Shown: positions 34,045 through 45,300, counted from the stretch's first letter. The stretch: DNA of 64,000 nucleotides from Guillardia theta CCMP2712 (GCF_000315625.1 NW_005434662.1:371988-435987); one strand, 5' to 3'. Notes: generated by a model from the sequence alone, not told the origin. Numbers and translations are program-made.

Positions 34045-35170
34045 ATGCGAGCAAGACAAGAACTGATCATGTGGCATTGATATGCGGTCTTGCTGTATTG
34101 ACATCATGCAGCATGTGCACAGGGAGCATGCTGCCAAGCTTTACCAGCAGGATCCTCAGTAGACGGAGGAGTCAACGAAGTCTGTCGCCTCGAGCGGCCA
34201 TAGACTTTGTCACGTCAAGCGTTTTTAGATCGGCTGGACCTGGCAGCTGGGACCAGAATCGGGCCCTGGATTGAGTACTACTGGAATCCTGCGAAGCTTC
34301 TTTGTTTCGGATAGAGAAGAGGAGCAATAAAGGAGCTTGAAGTCAGTCTGAGTCAAGCGGACACTTTTATTCCTCCTTGTCTTGCACTGCCTGATGTGCA
34401 GCTGTCACGGATGAGTTGGCATGGCGATGATCAGGGGCATGTGATGGGTTGGGCGTGACTTGACTCAGGTCGCGCAGGACTCTATCTCTGATCCGGGATC
34501 ATCATGCGATGATGCACATCCGATATGGCCTGTATCCCGGCGCCGGAAGGCCCTGACTGGCGGCTCGGCTGCGGCGCCGTTCAACGCCGACCGGGCCTCC
34601 GAGGCTTCGTCAATGATATTCCAGCTGATCATCTGTCATTGACATGCGGTCTTGCCGCTGTGCTGTGTTGACATGACTGTGATGCAGCACGTGCACGCCG
34701 GGGAGCATGCGGGTGCTGCCAACTTCGCGGCTCGAGTCCAGGCCCCCGCACCTTCACTGCCTTCCGAAATGGGGGTTTAGAGCGTTTCAAGTTTCGGGAC
34801 TTCACGAGTCTGGGTGGTTGATATGACTGAGAATGAGATGACTCAGTGAAGCACGCCGACATCTCTTGCTCCTTACATCCGATCAGTGCACTGCCCGGCG
34901 GCGGGCCGGCATGATGAGGTGCCGCACACGCGGCAACTTTCAGTCACGCCGGAGAGTATCCGATGGCCTCGTCGACCGGACGGTTTGCCATGATGGCGCG
35001 GCTGAAGGTGTGCAACGCGAAAGGTTTGGCCTGTCTGATTAACAATATGCATCAAATGTCCACATTCAGCACCTGCCTGATGAGCTGCAGCTGCGTCTTT
35101 TCGGTGCCTGGCAGTGGGCTGACGGACGGTCGCCGTTCAACCGTCCGGCGTCGGTTTGGCCAGCCGGAGG
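34031..35170. other. Spacer with a diverged direct repeat
   Basis: Segments at about 34070-34140 and 34625-34725 share 'atgcggtcttgc', 'ttgacat', 'atgcagca.gtgcac' and 'gggagcatgc' in the same order. No gene is supported here. Confidence 0.6.
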
Positions 35171-35189
35171 AACTTAACTTTGAGCAAAG
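35171..35189 (+). repeat. AACTTAACTTTGAGCAAAG motif, one mismatch
   Basis: Matches the recurring motif at 18 of 19 positions. Confidence 0.75.
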
Positions 35190-36863
35190 AAGCCACGGTG
35201 TGTAGTACGTGCTTTTCACTACTGAGTGACTGACACGGGCCGGCGGACCTGTACACCGTGACCTCGCCACTTTCGGCCCCGGCCAGGTCATTACCCCCGG
35301 GATCGGATTGTACGGTAGCCTGGTGCACTGAGAATTTTAACTAAAGTATTAGTTATCCGATGATATCCATGGAATTCGATGGAGTTTGTGCCGGGCGGGA
35401 TGAGGGGCGCGATCTGATTCCCCGGGGTGGCCACCGCAGGGTAGGGGGACCAGTACCAATCTTAAAACTATATAAGTCCTACAAGCAATTTAAAAAGTAC
35501 CAAAATTCGATCCTGAATCTGAAATGGGCCTGTTCTACAACATTGTATATCTTATAAAAATAGTCTATGTAGAGTCCTGGTATGTATGAGGTTGTACCAG
35601 ACCCCCAAGCACCCATACAAACACGTTTTTATGTTACTCGATGCCGAGACATGATCTACAAAAGTTTTTAAGAAACCGCTGGACACTCGCGGGCGTCGCC
35701 TTTAAAATACTTTTTGTTTCAGATACCAGAGCGGCCTCGTCAAAACTCAACGTTTGTGACTTCAATTGAGTCCAATTTACAGCAGAATCATGACCAGTCG
35801 CTCCTGTGGTGCACTCTACATTATCAATTCTTCGAATAAGAATATAATTCAATTGGATATACCTTTTATCATCGCTTTCCTGGCTGCCTCCATTCAATCA
35901 GATTGCGACGGGACGGATTTCTCGTACACTCATATACAGTTGAAATAGAAAGATTTGAATATTAATGAAATCGAAAAAGCTTTGTTTCGATTTAGATATA
36001 TCAGAAGCAATTATTCCTTCAAAATCAGGTCATACGTAGGATCAGTCAGAAGGGGGTCATCTTTTGGTGGAGATGAAAAGTTAAAGGTAGGGTCAATGAT
36101 GTACCGGTAATTCAAAGGTAAAAATCACCCCTTATCGTGTAGATCAGTTTTGTTTGCCAGGGTACCATACATTACAAGGGGTAGGGATATGACTATAAAA
36201 CAATTAATCTTTATAAAGCAGGTCATGGCTGATCAGAACTAGTGGGGTGGGGGTGGTAAGTCGGATCTGATGCTTGTAGGGTGGGTCTTGATTTGAAAGG
36301 GGTAGGAGCAAGCTTGCGCCGCAAGTGGGAGCAAACATATTCAGGGCATACTCCAATTTGTTTCTCTTTTATTTTGAAATTACACCTCATAGATAATAAA
36401 GTTTGAATATGTTTTGTAGAGTTGCCTTGGGCTGAAAGCCTCCTTGAGGGTAGGGTAGTAATGATCTAGCAGGGTGAACAGCTCTACCCACTAGGTGGGT
36501 AGGAACTCGAGAAGGGGTAGGGGTACGATCAGATGGTAGATGCCTACGACCAAAGGTCTTACGTTCATCTATATCTAGAGGGTGGGGTAGTTTTTGCGAT
36601 ATAGCTAGGGGTGGAGTCATCCTACGTCCTGACCGCACGCGGCCCGGAAATGAAAGGGATCTAAAGGTACAAGGAAGAGGAACGTAGAAAAGTCAGGTGG
36701 TATTGAAAGAAGGAGAACAGGATAGCAAAAGGCTATCATACTGCGACAAGCTTATTATATAGATATCAATCTGGATACATGATCAGTTGTTGAAATAGTT
36801 GTGGATATTATTTTCTTTGGATTGTCTCTTTTGTCGGGATTCCACCTGGCACAAGGTGTGATC
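35190..36863. other. AT-rich then G-rich intergenic DNA
   Basis: AT-rich at 35460-36000. From 36020 to 36650 there are repeated GGGGTAGGG, GGGTGGG and GTAGGGGTA words on a background of TATA-like bases. No open frame has a domain. The last 200 bases should hold the promoter of the Nudix gene. Confidence 0.6.
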
Positions 36864-39065
36864 ATGGCATACAAATTCAGATCCACCCTAGCGGGATTAT
36901 TCTTTCTCTGGATTTTGAGTGGTGGAGATGTTGGGCTGGCGTCCGACTCTTCATGGAAGTGGATTCACAGAGCGTTTGCTCCAAGCTCAAGCCGGCACAG
37001 GGACTCGAAGATTTTCGAGTCAGTTTTGCGGGAATCCACGTCCAAGGAGGCTGGCAAGCCAATCAGGTGGGTTCAAAGAGCCATCGCTCCAACCTCATCG
37101 TTGCCTTCGCCCGTTTCTCTCTCTTCGCATCAACTCCGGGCGACGGAGGAGCACAGATCGACACACAAGTTGTCAAGAGTTTCTGTGGATATCCCGGACG
37201 TGGCTCATCCGGTCTTTGGCTGCGACGAGTTTCACAGTGCTGGATCATTGCGTGGAGGTGTTGCAGCGTTTGTCTTGAATGGGCCTGTTGTTGTCGAGGG
37301 GAAACGAACACGTATTTGCTCGCACAAGCCGAATTTGCGGGCATCCAAATCGAAGATGGTATTTGATGGGTTTGGGGATGCAGCAATGTGGGCTGGTCAA
37401 ACGATCTCATTGATGCATCAGAGAAGTAAGACAACGCTTCAAGCGTCGACCAGTGTACTCTCACAACCCTCAAACACCTTGGAAACAATCAAAGCTGGAG
37501 TCCTTGGATTTTCAACCGCCCTATCGAACGCCAGCAAGGTCGAGAAGGAAGAAATGGCTTCAGTTATGTTGCCTTCCGGCCCGCCCTCTCTCAGGGCCTA
37601 CGCAGGTTCCGAAGGCCAAAGTAAGCATGCCGAAACTCGCCTGAAATCTTCTGCTAAGATGCACGAATCTTCCGATCCTATCCATTTTCTTGGGTCTTTG
37701 AACACTTTGGTGGTGAACTTTGTATCTTCGCTACATCTGCCGGTTTCTGTCCGTCATGTTTCTGGGATTCTCGATCTGTTTTCTTCATGGCAGAAGCTTG
37801 ACTCGCTACAGTCCACCATTGAGAAGAGGCGAGAGTCAGTCGATGAGTTGGTTTGGCAGAAGGAAACGAAGTCATATCCGTCGGAGGAGGCCTTTCTGTT
37901 TTGGACTGGGAAATCATTCAGCAGAGTCATTCACAATCTCTCGCAAGTACAAAAGGCTTACTCGGACAGCGCAACCTGGTTGTACAGCAGAGCAGTGGAA
38001 TTAGATCCAAGACATGTGCCTTGGATCGTAGCAGGGGCCAGCCAGGCAACGATGGAGAAGTTAAACGAATTGAACTCCAAACTTGCAGAGCTGATTGAGT
38101 CTGAGATTTACCATCTGTTCAATCGTTTCGATAGGGAATTGATGGGATTGAAGCGACAGTCGCAACCGGAGCGGGCGAATCCTCCTTCGTGTATGGTCAT
38201 GAGTGCGAGTGGAGAGGCTCAGTTACTCAAGTATGGGAGCGCGATTCCTCAGCTCCTCTATGACACGAATGAAAATCACAGGATGTTTGATGCACCCATG
38301 ATGGTGGCGCTTGACACTGATGAGGATGGAAATTTGTACTTGGGCACTCCAGAGAGGAACCGTGGAACCCCCCTGCCACTTGCTTCCGACGTGTTCTGGA
38401 TGAGACAGATGGCGTCTTACGCGAACGAAGTTTCTTCTGGAAGTCGTGCCAATGGCTCGGAAGATGAAGAGCCAGGGCCCGTTACTGTTGCAGCAGTTAC
38501 TCTGCCTGTGAACTCGAATGGTGACGTGCTGGTTACGCAGAGAGCGTTCCGCGGCATGTATGATGGAATGTGGGTTTTCCCTGGGGGCCATGTTGATGGC
38601 GGCGAGGCGCTGTCAGCAGCAGCAGTGAGAGAGGTCTTGGAGGAAACAGGCTTGCGGGTGGTGAAGGATTCATTGAGGCCGCTAGCAGTATGGGAGGGAA
38701 CCGTGACGTCGAAGAAGAGGCAGTTTTGTGTTGTCTTCTTTGCAGCCGATGTCAGCGGAAACTCTGAGAACATGTACTTGCAAACAAAAGAGGTTCATCG
38801 AGCTACTTGGATCCCAGCGGATCTCTTGCCACGAATGCTGGATACCCACGTCTTGCATGAAAATGAGCTTGAAGGCTGTGCAGTTGTTGGCAACGAGCAA
38901 GAATCGACAAAAATCAAGCTGTCAGAACTCCAGAAAGGATTGGGCGAAGGTCATAAATTTGCTCTCCGAGCGTATCTAGAATCAAGGAAGGTGGAGACAC
39001 CGTTGAACCAAGATCCCTTCTTGGACAGTAGTGATGATTATTCAAGCTCTTATCGTTCCATCTGA
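36864..39065 (+). CDS. Nudix hydrolase with long N-terminal extension and targeting presequence
   Basis: Intron-free, 733 residues from ATG 36864. The first 30 residues form a signal peptide (STLAGLFFLWILSGGDVGLA). It is followed by 'HRAFAPSSS' and, 35 residues on, 'QRAIAPTSS', resembling the F-A-P signature of cryptophyte and other complex-plastid presequences. Hence plastid or secretory targeting is likely. The middle 450 residues are unrecognised. The C-terminal domain (about residues 535-700) is Nudix: 'GGHVDGGEALSAAAVREVLE' continuing ETGL matches the box G-x5-E-x7-R-E-x2-E-E-x-G. The glutamates needed for metal binding are all present. It likely hydrolyses a nucleoside diphosphate derivative; the exact substrate cannot be told. 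The lack of introns is unusual among its neighbours. Confidence 0.85.
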   Translation: MAYKFRSTLAGLFFLWILSGGDVGLASDSSWKWIHRAFAPSSSRHRDSKIFESVLRESTSKEAGKPIRWVQRAIAPTSSLPSPVSLSSHQLRATEEHRSTHKLSRVSVDIPDVAHPVFGCDEFHSAGSLRGGVAAFVLNGPVVVEGKRTRICSHKPNLRASKSKMVFDGFGDAAMWAGQTISLMHQRSKTTLQASTSVLSQPSNTLETIKAGVLGFSTALSNASKVEKEEMASVMLPSGPPSLRAYAGSEGQSKHAETRLKSSAKMHESSDPIHFLGSLNTLVVNFVSSLHLPVSVRHVSGILDLFSSWQKLDSLQSTIEKRRESVDELVWQKETKSYPSEEAFLFWTGKSFSRVIHNLSQVQKAYSDSATWLYSRAVELDPRHVPWIVAGASQATMEKLNELNSKLAELIESEIYHLFNRFDRELMGLKRQSQPERANPPSCMVMSASGEAQLLKYGSAIPQLLYDTNENHRMFDAPMMVALDTDEDGNLYLGTPERNRGTPLPLASDVFWMRQMASYANEVSSGSRANGSEDEEPGPVTVAAVTLPVNSNGDVLVTQRAFRGMYDGMWVFPGGHVDGGEALSAAAVREVLEETGLRVVKDSLRPLAVWEGTVTSKKRQFCVVFFAADVSGNSENMYLQTKEVHRATWIPADLLPRMLDTHVLHENELEGCAVVGNEQESTKIKLSELQKGLGEGHKFALRAYLESRKVETPLNQDPFLDSSDDYSSSYRSI

Positions 39066-39206
39066 ACAGGACTATCTTCTTATTTATCTGTACAAAATGT
39101 TATATGAATGGACTGTATATAAACAATTTTCAACGGATTCAGCGTGTGAAAGAAAGAATATTCATTGTCCACTTTAGTGTTAATGCCACTGCAAGTGCAG
39201 CAGCCC

Positions 39207-40368
39207 TCAGATCGACCAGGGATCTCCCCCCAACTGCGCTTTGCCCGTCGCCTTCTCCTTTGGCAACCCCATACTCTCTGCCGCTTTCTTGGCAGCATGC
39301 CCGAGGCCTAGCACTTTCTGCGGAGCGGGATAGTCAGACGACAAGCTTGAACTATTACTGAGAGCTTACCTTGTAGTCAGATGTAAGTTCCTTCTGAATG
39401 ATGGCCAGGTTCTTGAGGGCCCTTGTCTTATCACTGGAAGAGCCAGACGCATTGTCGAACTCCTGTCAAACACCAACCGTGTCAAGACGTTCCTGCATCC
39501 TCAGTCACATGTCTAACAACCTTGGAGAGCTTCAGGAGCTTCGATCCCACAGAGTTTGGGTTATGTACAACTTTCACCTTCTTCTCCCTCTCCGAGTGTC
39601 TGCAGAGCTCGATCACAGATGGCCTTCGTCAAACAGGAATCTTCTCACCTCGACTTGCGCCTTGATCCCGAAAGCGACTGAGTGTTGCTCGCGCTTCCGT
39701 CAGACTGCCTGCCGTCCGTGCTCGACGATTGATCGTCTCCGGAATCTAAAGAAGAACTTCCAGATCCTGTACCACCCTGAGGAGCACGATCGTCAACGCT
39801 ACGAAGGAGTAAGGCTGATTGTCAACTACCATGGAATCATAGAATGAAGTAGAATCCGAGGCCGAGGAGGAGCCCGAGGAGGAGCCCGAGGAAGTCACAT
39901 CCCCCAAGGCTGACGATTGATCGTCATCCATGTCGCCCATGTCGCCCATGGAGGAGCTCGACGAATCATCCCCATCGCTCGAGCCGTAGATGGCCTCCCA
40001 GCTTGCTGACCCCGTGGACAGCTCGGACTGGACCCCCTGCTTCAGAATCAGCTCGATGTTCTCTCCTTCCTCTCGTAACCCAGGGATCTCTTCCTCACCT
40101 TCGTCTTCGTTGCTGATCCCGAACCCGATCGAGCGTATCCGATACACATGATGGCCATCACAGCAACCATAGACACAGCTGCCGCCGCACGCAAGAGGCG
40201 TCGATTCTTGTGCTCCCGGTTCTCCATCGAGGCGGCAAGGGCATAATATGGGGCAAAGAATGAAGGAGTGAATGCCTGCTGCTGGTTTCCGTCGGAGGTC
40301 ACGTAGACGCTGTCCTCCCCGGAACCATTTCCCTCCCTCAACAGGATATACCGCGCTGTCCCGTGCAT
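39207..40368 (-). CDS. Ser/Asp-rich single-pass membrane protein
   Basis: Minus strand, ATG 40368. Exons: 40368-40099, 40069-39830, 39776-39649, 39599-39521, 39462-39370, 39317-39207; 306 residues, all in phase. The first intron is only 29 nt. The N-terminal 50 residues are polar (MHGTARYILLREGNGSGEDS). One membrane helix follows (LLRAAAAVSMVAVMAIMCIG). Next come long Ser/Gly/Asp-rich stretches, then a basic region (SERE KKVKVVHNP) and a C-terminal helix (AIIQKELTSDYKKVLG). No known domain. The topology could be a type II anchored protein with a disordered body. Function unknown. Confidence 0.75.
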
Positions 40369-40844
40369 CGTTTCGTCGGGTAACAGTTGGCAAGGAAGTT
40401 CCCAAGAGAACAGTCAAAGACGCAGCTTGTCAGTGGACAGAGGAGTCCCCTCTCCTCCTCCTTGTCTCTGGGATGTACCTACTCGCTCCTGCTCCCTGCA
40501 GCTCCTGCTTCCTGCCAACAATCCTTTCGCTGGTTGTCCGCAAATAGATTTGACTACCCCTCCTACCACTGAGTGTATCAAACCACTGATACGATGTTGT
40601 CGGTGGGTAGAATCGCTCATATGGGTAGGGGTATCGATTGCGAAACAATTGGCTATAAAAGGGTGGGTACTTTTAATATAATTTGGGGGTATAGAACAAA
40701 AAAATTGCCATTGATGGAGGTGGGTAGTTTTCTCCCTAGGGTAGTACGGAAATTGTCACGGAATTACCAGGGGGTGGCAGGGGATATGACGTAGGGGGTT
40801 GAGGGGGTACGGTGGTAGTCCGAAATCTGCTCATCATCCGGCCT
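40369..40844. other. Spacer with G-rich words
   Basis: Contains GGGTAGGGGTAT, GGGTGGGTA and GGGGGTGGCAGGGG near 40560-40810. No gene seen. Confidence 0.6.
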
Positions 40845-40965
40845 TCTCCCCGGCGACCGGACTAGTTGACTTTAGTACCGGCGCCGAGTCGGACTCCCGG
40901 ATCGGATCGGGCCCGGGCCCAGCCCCGCGGCCGGGCCGCGCCCGGCCCGGCAGCCTGTAGGCAGG
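40845..40965. repeat. GC-rich block
   Basis: GGGCCCGGGCCC and GCCCGGCCCGG words next to the P450 3' end. Similar in make-up to the blocks at 17.6, 21.7, 46.4 and 55.3 kb. Confidence 0.65.
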
Positions 40966-40980
40966 AACTTCGGAAGGCGG

Positions 40981-42696
40981 CTACCCGGCGGCTCTTTCCT
41001 TCATTCTGAGCAGCAAGCCATCTTTGGGCTTCATCATTGGGATGAACGTGAGAGAGAAGTCCTGCCCAGCAGTCAGCATGCTGGCAGGTGGATTGGACCG
41101 GGACTCCGACAAAGAGCGTACTGCCGGGTACCGTAGTACTACCTGCCCCTCTACAGCGGAGAAGTCGAACGTCCTTAGGAAGATGGAGAGAAAGATCTTG
41201 AGCTCCAGCAGCGCAAGGCGCTGACCGATGCAGAGGTGAGGGCCAGCCCCGAAGGAATCTAAGTCAAGCGTCAGCAACCCTGGCACGAGCCAGCAGCCTC
41301 TGAGCGGCCCAGCTCACAGTGCTGGGAGGCCTTGCTCTGGGAGGCGAAGGGGCAGAAGTCCTCGCCGCTCGGGCTGAGCTCCTCCAGGCGATTGGTCAGG
41401 AAGATCCCAAACAGCACCTGCCCCGTCCCTTCACCTGGCACACACAGGATTCGGCCTGCCCCTCACCTGATACCCTGCTGGGACCCGGAACCCCTCGTGC
41501 TCGAACTCGCAGACAGACTCTCGGATCACACCGGAGGCAGGAGGGTACAACCGCAGGGACTCCTGCAGCGCCTGCTCTAGCAGCGGCATGCTCTGCAGCT
41601 GCACCGACAGGGGATCGCCCCCTTCCATGGCCCTCACCTGCTCCTCCACCAGCTGCACCCGGAGGTCCTCACGTCGGGCGACCTCCATCAGGAAGCAGGT
41701 GGCCGCGCTGGCCGAGGTCTCGTGCCCGGCAATGAGCAGCATGATCATCTGTGCCGCCAGGTCGTCATCGCTCAAGGCGGTGCCATCGTCTGCCTTGGAG
41801 TCGATGAGCAGGTTCAGCGCGTCCCTGCCCTGCCGGGGGAGCCTCCTCCTCTTTGCGATCAGATCCTTCAGCGCGTTCACCAGATTCGTGCGGGACTTCA
41901 TCGCGCGGCGGAAGGGAGGAAACCAAGAGTAGGGGAGCGAGAAGAACGCTCCCTGGATGTCGCCGAACCATTTGCTGTACAGCTCCAGCTGCTCTCCATC
42001 CATGTTGTCGCCGATTAGCACGAAATAGGCGATATCGAGCATGACGTCCAACAGCTCACCATAGATCCGCATCTCGAACTCTCCCCCTCCTCCTTCTTCT
42101 CCTCCTAAGGTCCTCCACTTTTGCGCATAGCGTACGCACACTTGCTCGATGTACTGCGAGTAGGACGCAACCGCGCTGGGCGTGAAGGCCTTGCCGATGA
42201 CCTGCCTCGCCCGCTCGTGAGTTGGGCCGTCAGAATTTGGGAGCACGTTGGGTCCCAGGAGCTCGATGACGCTCTTGGGATAGGTAGAGATAAGCGTCCT
42301 GCCCTGGTTCTGTGCGAGGAACTTCATGGCATCGACTCCGTTCAAGACTACCGATGGCTTCCCTAGGATGTGTGACTTGTAGATCCTGCCGTACTTGTTC
42401 AATTTGTGCCGCACGAACGATTCCGTGTTCAGCAGGAAGGGGATGGTTTCTCCGAGGAAGGGTAGCCCTGATCGACCAGGAGGGAGAGGAAGCTCCGTGC
42501 TGCATGAGATCTTCGCTGCTCGCCGGTGAGGCACAGCATGCTTGCGATGGAAGAGACTCAACTTGTGAAAGCCCACACGAAAACCGTGACATGACTTGAA
42601 AGTTAGCATCATCGTTATCATCACCATCATCGCCATCATCGCCATCATCGGTTTCTTCCTCCTTTTCCTCTGCGTCCTCGTCGCTGCCGTCGCCAT
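40981..42696 (-). CDS. Cytochrome P450
   Basis: Minus strand, ATG 42696, stop at 40981. Exons: 42696-41467, 41417-41318, 41258-40981; 535 residues in phase. A basic start and a Met-rich hydrophobic segment (MMAMMAMMVMITMMLTF) form a membrane anchor or targeting signal. 'PPGRSGLPFLGET' is the proline-rich hinge. The I-helix has AGHETSAS, the K-helix has ESLRLYPP (ExxR). The heme loop FGAGPHLCIGQRLA spans the second intron junction and supplies the cysteine ligand. The sequence resembles CYP120/CYP26-type enzymes acting on isoprenoids, but this is only an impression. The reaction would be a monooxygenation needing a reductase. It is divergent to the transporter gene 258 bp away, so a shared promoter is possible. 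Confidence 0.92.
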
Positions 42697-42822
42697 CTTC
42701 CACCACCTACCCGGGCCTCGTTTTATATGTTTCGGGAAGGGACCTCTACTGTTTTATAGGGACCTCTCTCTATAAGACCTCTACTGAAAACTTTTCAGTA
42801 GCGGAGCGGCAGGGGGGGGCAG

Positions 42823-42858
42823 GAGGAGGAGGAGGAGGAGGAGGAGGAGGAGGAGGAG
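42823..42858. repeat. (GGA)n in the divergent promoter
   Basis: About 12 GGA units between the P450 start and the transporter start. Confidence 0.9.
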
Positions 42859-42954
42859 GAGCATCTTCTGCCAACGCGCCAGCAAGGAAGGAAGAAAGCA
42901 TCAACCACGGATTAGCGATGCTGACATCAACGCTCCCAATCTGACGTCTCAGCA

Positions 42955-44181
42955 ATGGTGGAAGAGGGCGGGGAGAAACAGGAGGACGAGAGCGTTGACA
43001 CGGCCCGTGTCACGTTGTCCATCCGCCTGTCCCTGTTCATCTCTGCCGTCTTCATACTCCTCCTCTTCATCCCCATGGCATCGAAGGGCTGGATTGCTGC
43101 GCTCGGCGCTTCCATGGTGTTCGGCTCGTCGAGCATCCCCGCCAAGCACCCATGCTGCAGGATTGTCGGGCCCTTCGGTTTCCAGCTGTGGGTAACAGCA
43201 GGGAACGCCATGACAACCATGTCTCTCGCTCTCCTCAAGGGATCCCCCGTCCGATGGTCAAGTTGGGGAGCTGCTGGGGCTTTGCTCCTCACAGCCACCC
43301 AGTGCTGTGCATGGCCGGCGGTGGGCGCTCTTGGAGCAGCAGCAGGTCCAGGCATCTGGTGCGGGGTCGGGATGTCAGTTGCGTTCATGTGGGGGACGAT
43401 CGTCTTCCAGGAAGCCGTTCGCTCGCTTGCGCTGTGCATTGTTGCTCTGATCCTCCTCTTCTTCGGGATCGTGGGTATATCTCTCGTTCAGTCCAGCATG
43501 CTTCAGCGGCTCTTGGGCGAGTCGGGGGCAACGGGGCTGATGTCGTTCAAGGAGCTTCAGGCAGAAAGCTCAGGGCCGGAGGAGGAGCGTGAGGGAGGGG
43601 AATGGAGAGAAAGAGGCGGAAGGAGAGAAGAAGAGAGCAATAAGACTGGTCGAGCGAGGATCGCTGTGGGAGTCTTGCTGGCACTCATGACGGGATTGTT
43701 TGACGGTTCCCTCATGGCACCTTTCAAGGCATACCTCGCCTCTCACCCTTCCCTAGTCTCCTCCTCCTCCTCCTCCTCCTCCTCCTCCTCCTCCTCCGAC
43801 GTCGTCGTCTTCGAGTACTTGGGCTCCTTTGCACTCGCACTGCCGGTGGTGGCTGGAGGGTCCCTCGTGCTCATCATGTTCTACCAGCATCGTGCCTTAA
43901 ACTCAGGTCCCGATCGCAGCAGCTTCAGGCAAGCGGCGTACCCTGGTTTCTGCGCTGGCGTGTTGTGGGCTGTCGGCAACGTTCTGTCGGTGCATGCGAC
44001 GCTGGAGCTTGGGCAGTCTATCGGGTTCCCGATGACGCAGAGTTGTGTGGTGATATCAGCCCTGTGGGGAATCGTCGTCTTCAAGGAGATGACCGCCAGG
44101 ACTCCTCTCCTCCTCTTCCTCCTCTCCTCGACGCTGGTGGCGGCAGGCGCGAGTCTCCTCGGCAGTAACTCTTACAGATAG
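42955..44181 (+). CDS. TMEM144-type drug/metabolite superfamily transporter
   Basis: Single exon, 408 residues. About ten hydrophobic segments begin with LSLFISAVFILLLFIPMASKG. 'GWIAALGASMVFGSSSIPAK' near the start and 'AGVLWAVGNVLSVHATLELG' then QSIGFPMTQ near the end match the glucose-ribose-transport-like TMEM144 family of ten-helix DMT carriers. The loop between helices 5 and 6 is long and charged. An in-frame TCC run near 43757-43798 adds about 14 serines to the loop after helix 6. The substrate is not predictable from sequence. Confidence 0.85.
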   Translation: MVEEGGEKQEDESVDTARVTLSIRLSLFISAVFILLLFIPMASKGWIAALGASMVFGSSSIPAKHPCCRIVGPFGFQLWVTAGNAMTTMSLALLKGSPVRWSSWGAAGALLLTATQCCAWPAVGALGAAAGPGIWCGVGMSVAFMWGTIVFQEAVRSLALCIVALILLFFGIVGISLVQSSMLQRLLGESGATGLMSFKELQAESSGPEEEREGGEWRERGGRREEESNKTGRARIAVGVLLALMTGLFDGSLMAPFKAYLASHPSLVSSSSSSSSSSSSSDVVVFEYLGSFALALPVVAGGSLVLIMFYQHRALNSGPDRSSFRQAAYPGFCAGVLWAVGNVLSVHATLELGQSIGFPMTQSCVVISALWGIVVFKEMTARTPLLLFLLSSTLVAAGASLLGSNSYR

Positions 44182-44481
44182 CACAGAGACTGGTCGACAG
44201 TGGGGGGGGCAAGAGTTGGTCAGGAGCCTCTGCGACGACTTGGGCCATCCCGCCTGGCATGCTTCCTGCGCTGATCGCTCTGACAAGGGATATGTGATAA
44301 TGAACCATCTTGCCCCACGGATTGACCAGGAAGCAGCCACGGGGCATGACACAAGGAACAAGCAGGAGATGACAGCTGCTGCTGCGCAGGAGCATCTCCT
44401 CCATCGCCCTCCATCTCGCTATGCAACATCGACAAGGTCCGACAAGCTTGCCTACTGAAGCCCTCACATGTCCCTGATCAC
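44182..44481. other. 3' flank of the transporter gene
   Basis: No coding signal beyond random open frames. Confidence 0.5.
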
Positions 44482-44876
44482 TTCATCTTGTATTATTATG
44501 TACACAACAGACTCTACTTTACACCTCGCTACCTCCTCCTCCCTGGCTCCCCTTCCCTCCCTGCCTCTACTGCTCCTCGGCCTTGGGCTCGTCGGCCTCT
44601 TCCTGTATCCTCCCCGGGAGGCCGCGCCTCGCCATGGTCGAGCGGATGTTGTCGAGCAGGAAGCACAGGGAGGGAGAGGGCTTTGGGCGCTGGGCGGCCC
44701 GGGAGGGCGGGCTAGAAGGGAGGCGGAAGACAGGGTCGCAGGCGAAGCGGATGGTACTACGGGGCGGGAGGGGGGCAGAGACCATGGAGGAGCGGAAGGG
44801 GGATAGGGGACAGTGGGGAGGTCGGGCTGAGAGGAGGTATATCAAGGGGGGAGGGGGGGAGGGGCTGACTCAATAT
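44482..44876. repeat. About 400-bp direct repeat, copy A
   Basis: Nearly identical to 45301-45706. On the minus strand both copies keep an open frame of about 90-105 codons that includes 'FLLDNIRSTMARRGLPGRIQ' and ends DEPKAEEQ. It may be a duplicated last exon or chance. Confidence 0.9.
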
Positions 44877-45300
44877 GGGACGATTCGTGATTTATTCGCT
44901 AGACGATTGTTCTCCATCAATATGTCTCCTCATTGACCAGCCGCTCGGCGTCCAAGTCTGATGCGATGGCCAGCTGACCGACAGGATGGACTGCATATCC
45001 CTTGCAGAGATGATGAAGAGGAAAAGCTCGACCAGCACGTGAGGAGAAGCTTAATCAGCCTGAGCTGCAAACCGATAATCGCACAGAAAGACCACAAAAG
45101 GACCAGAGGACATAAGGACAAGGCGGCTCGTTGTTTTACACTTGCCAGATTCAGAAAAGAGCATGAAACGATCAGAAAAGACTCGCCACCACCACCATGA
45201 AGCTCCCAACAGCATAATTGTTGAACCATGATGACCTGTGTCCCCGTGTCATCCGTTGGAGATCAGATGAAAAGGAGTGGTGTCAACAAGTTCTTACAAG

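Noticed and set aside
33259-34137. Long minus-strand open frame with repeated 'CSHMLPPPHALHSD' units
   Set aside because: It is the antisense of the 54-bp array. The plus frame has a regular Cys-His pattern, an acidic/basic leader and a decayed relative with the same frame.
40048-40417. Alternative minus-strand frame starting upstream (…LLGTSLPTVTRRN)
   Set aside because: The MHGTARYILL frame has a clear ATG and a membrane helix and joins the next exon in phase. The other frame is its shadow.
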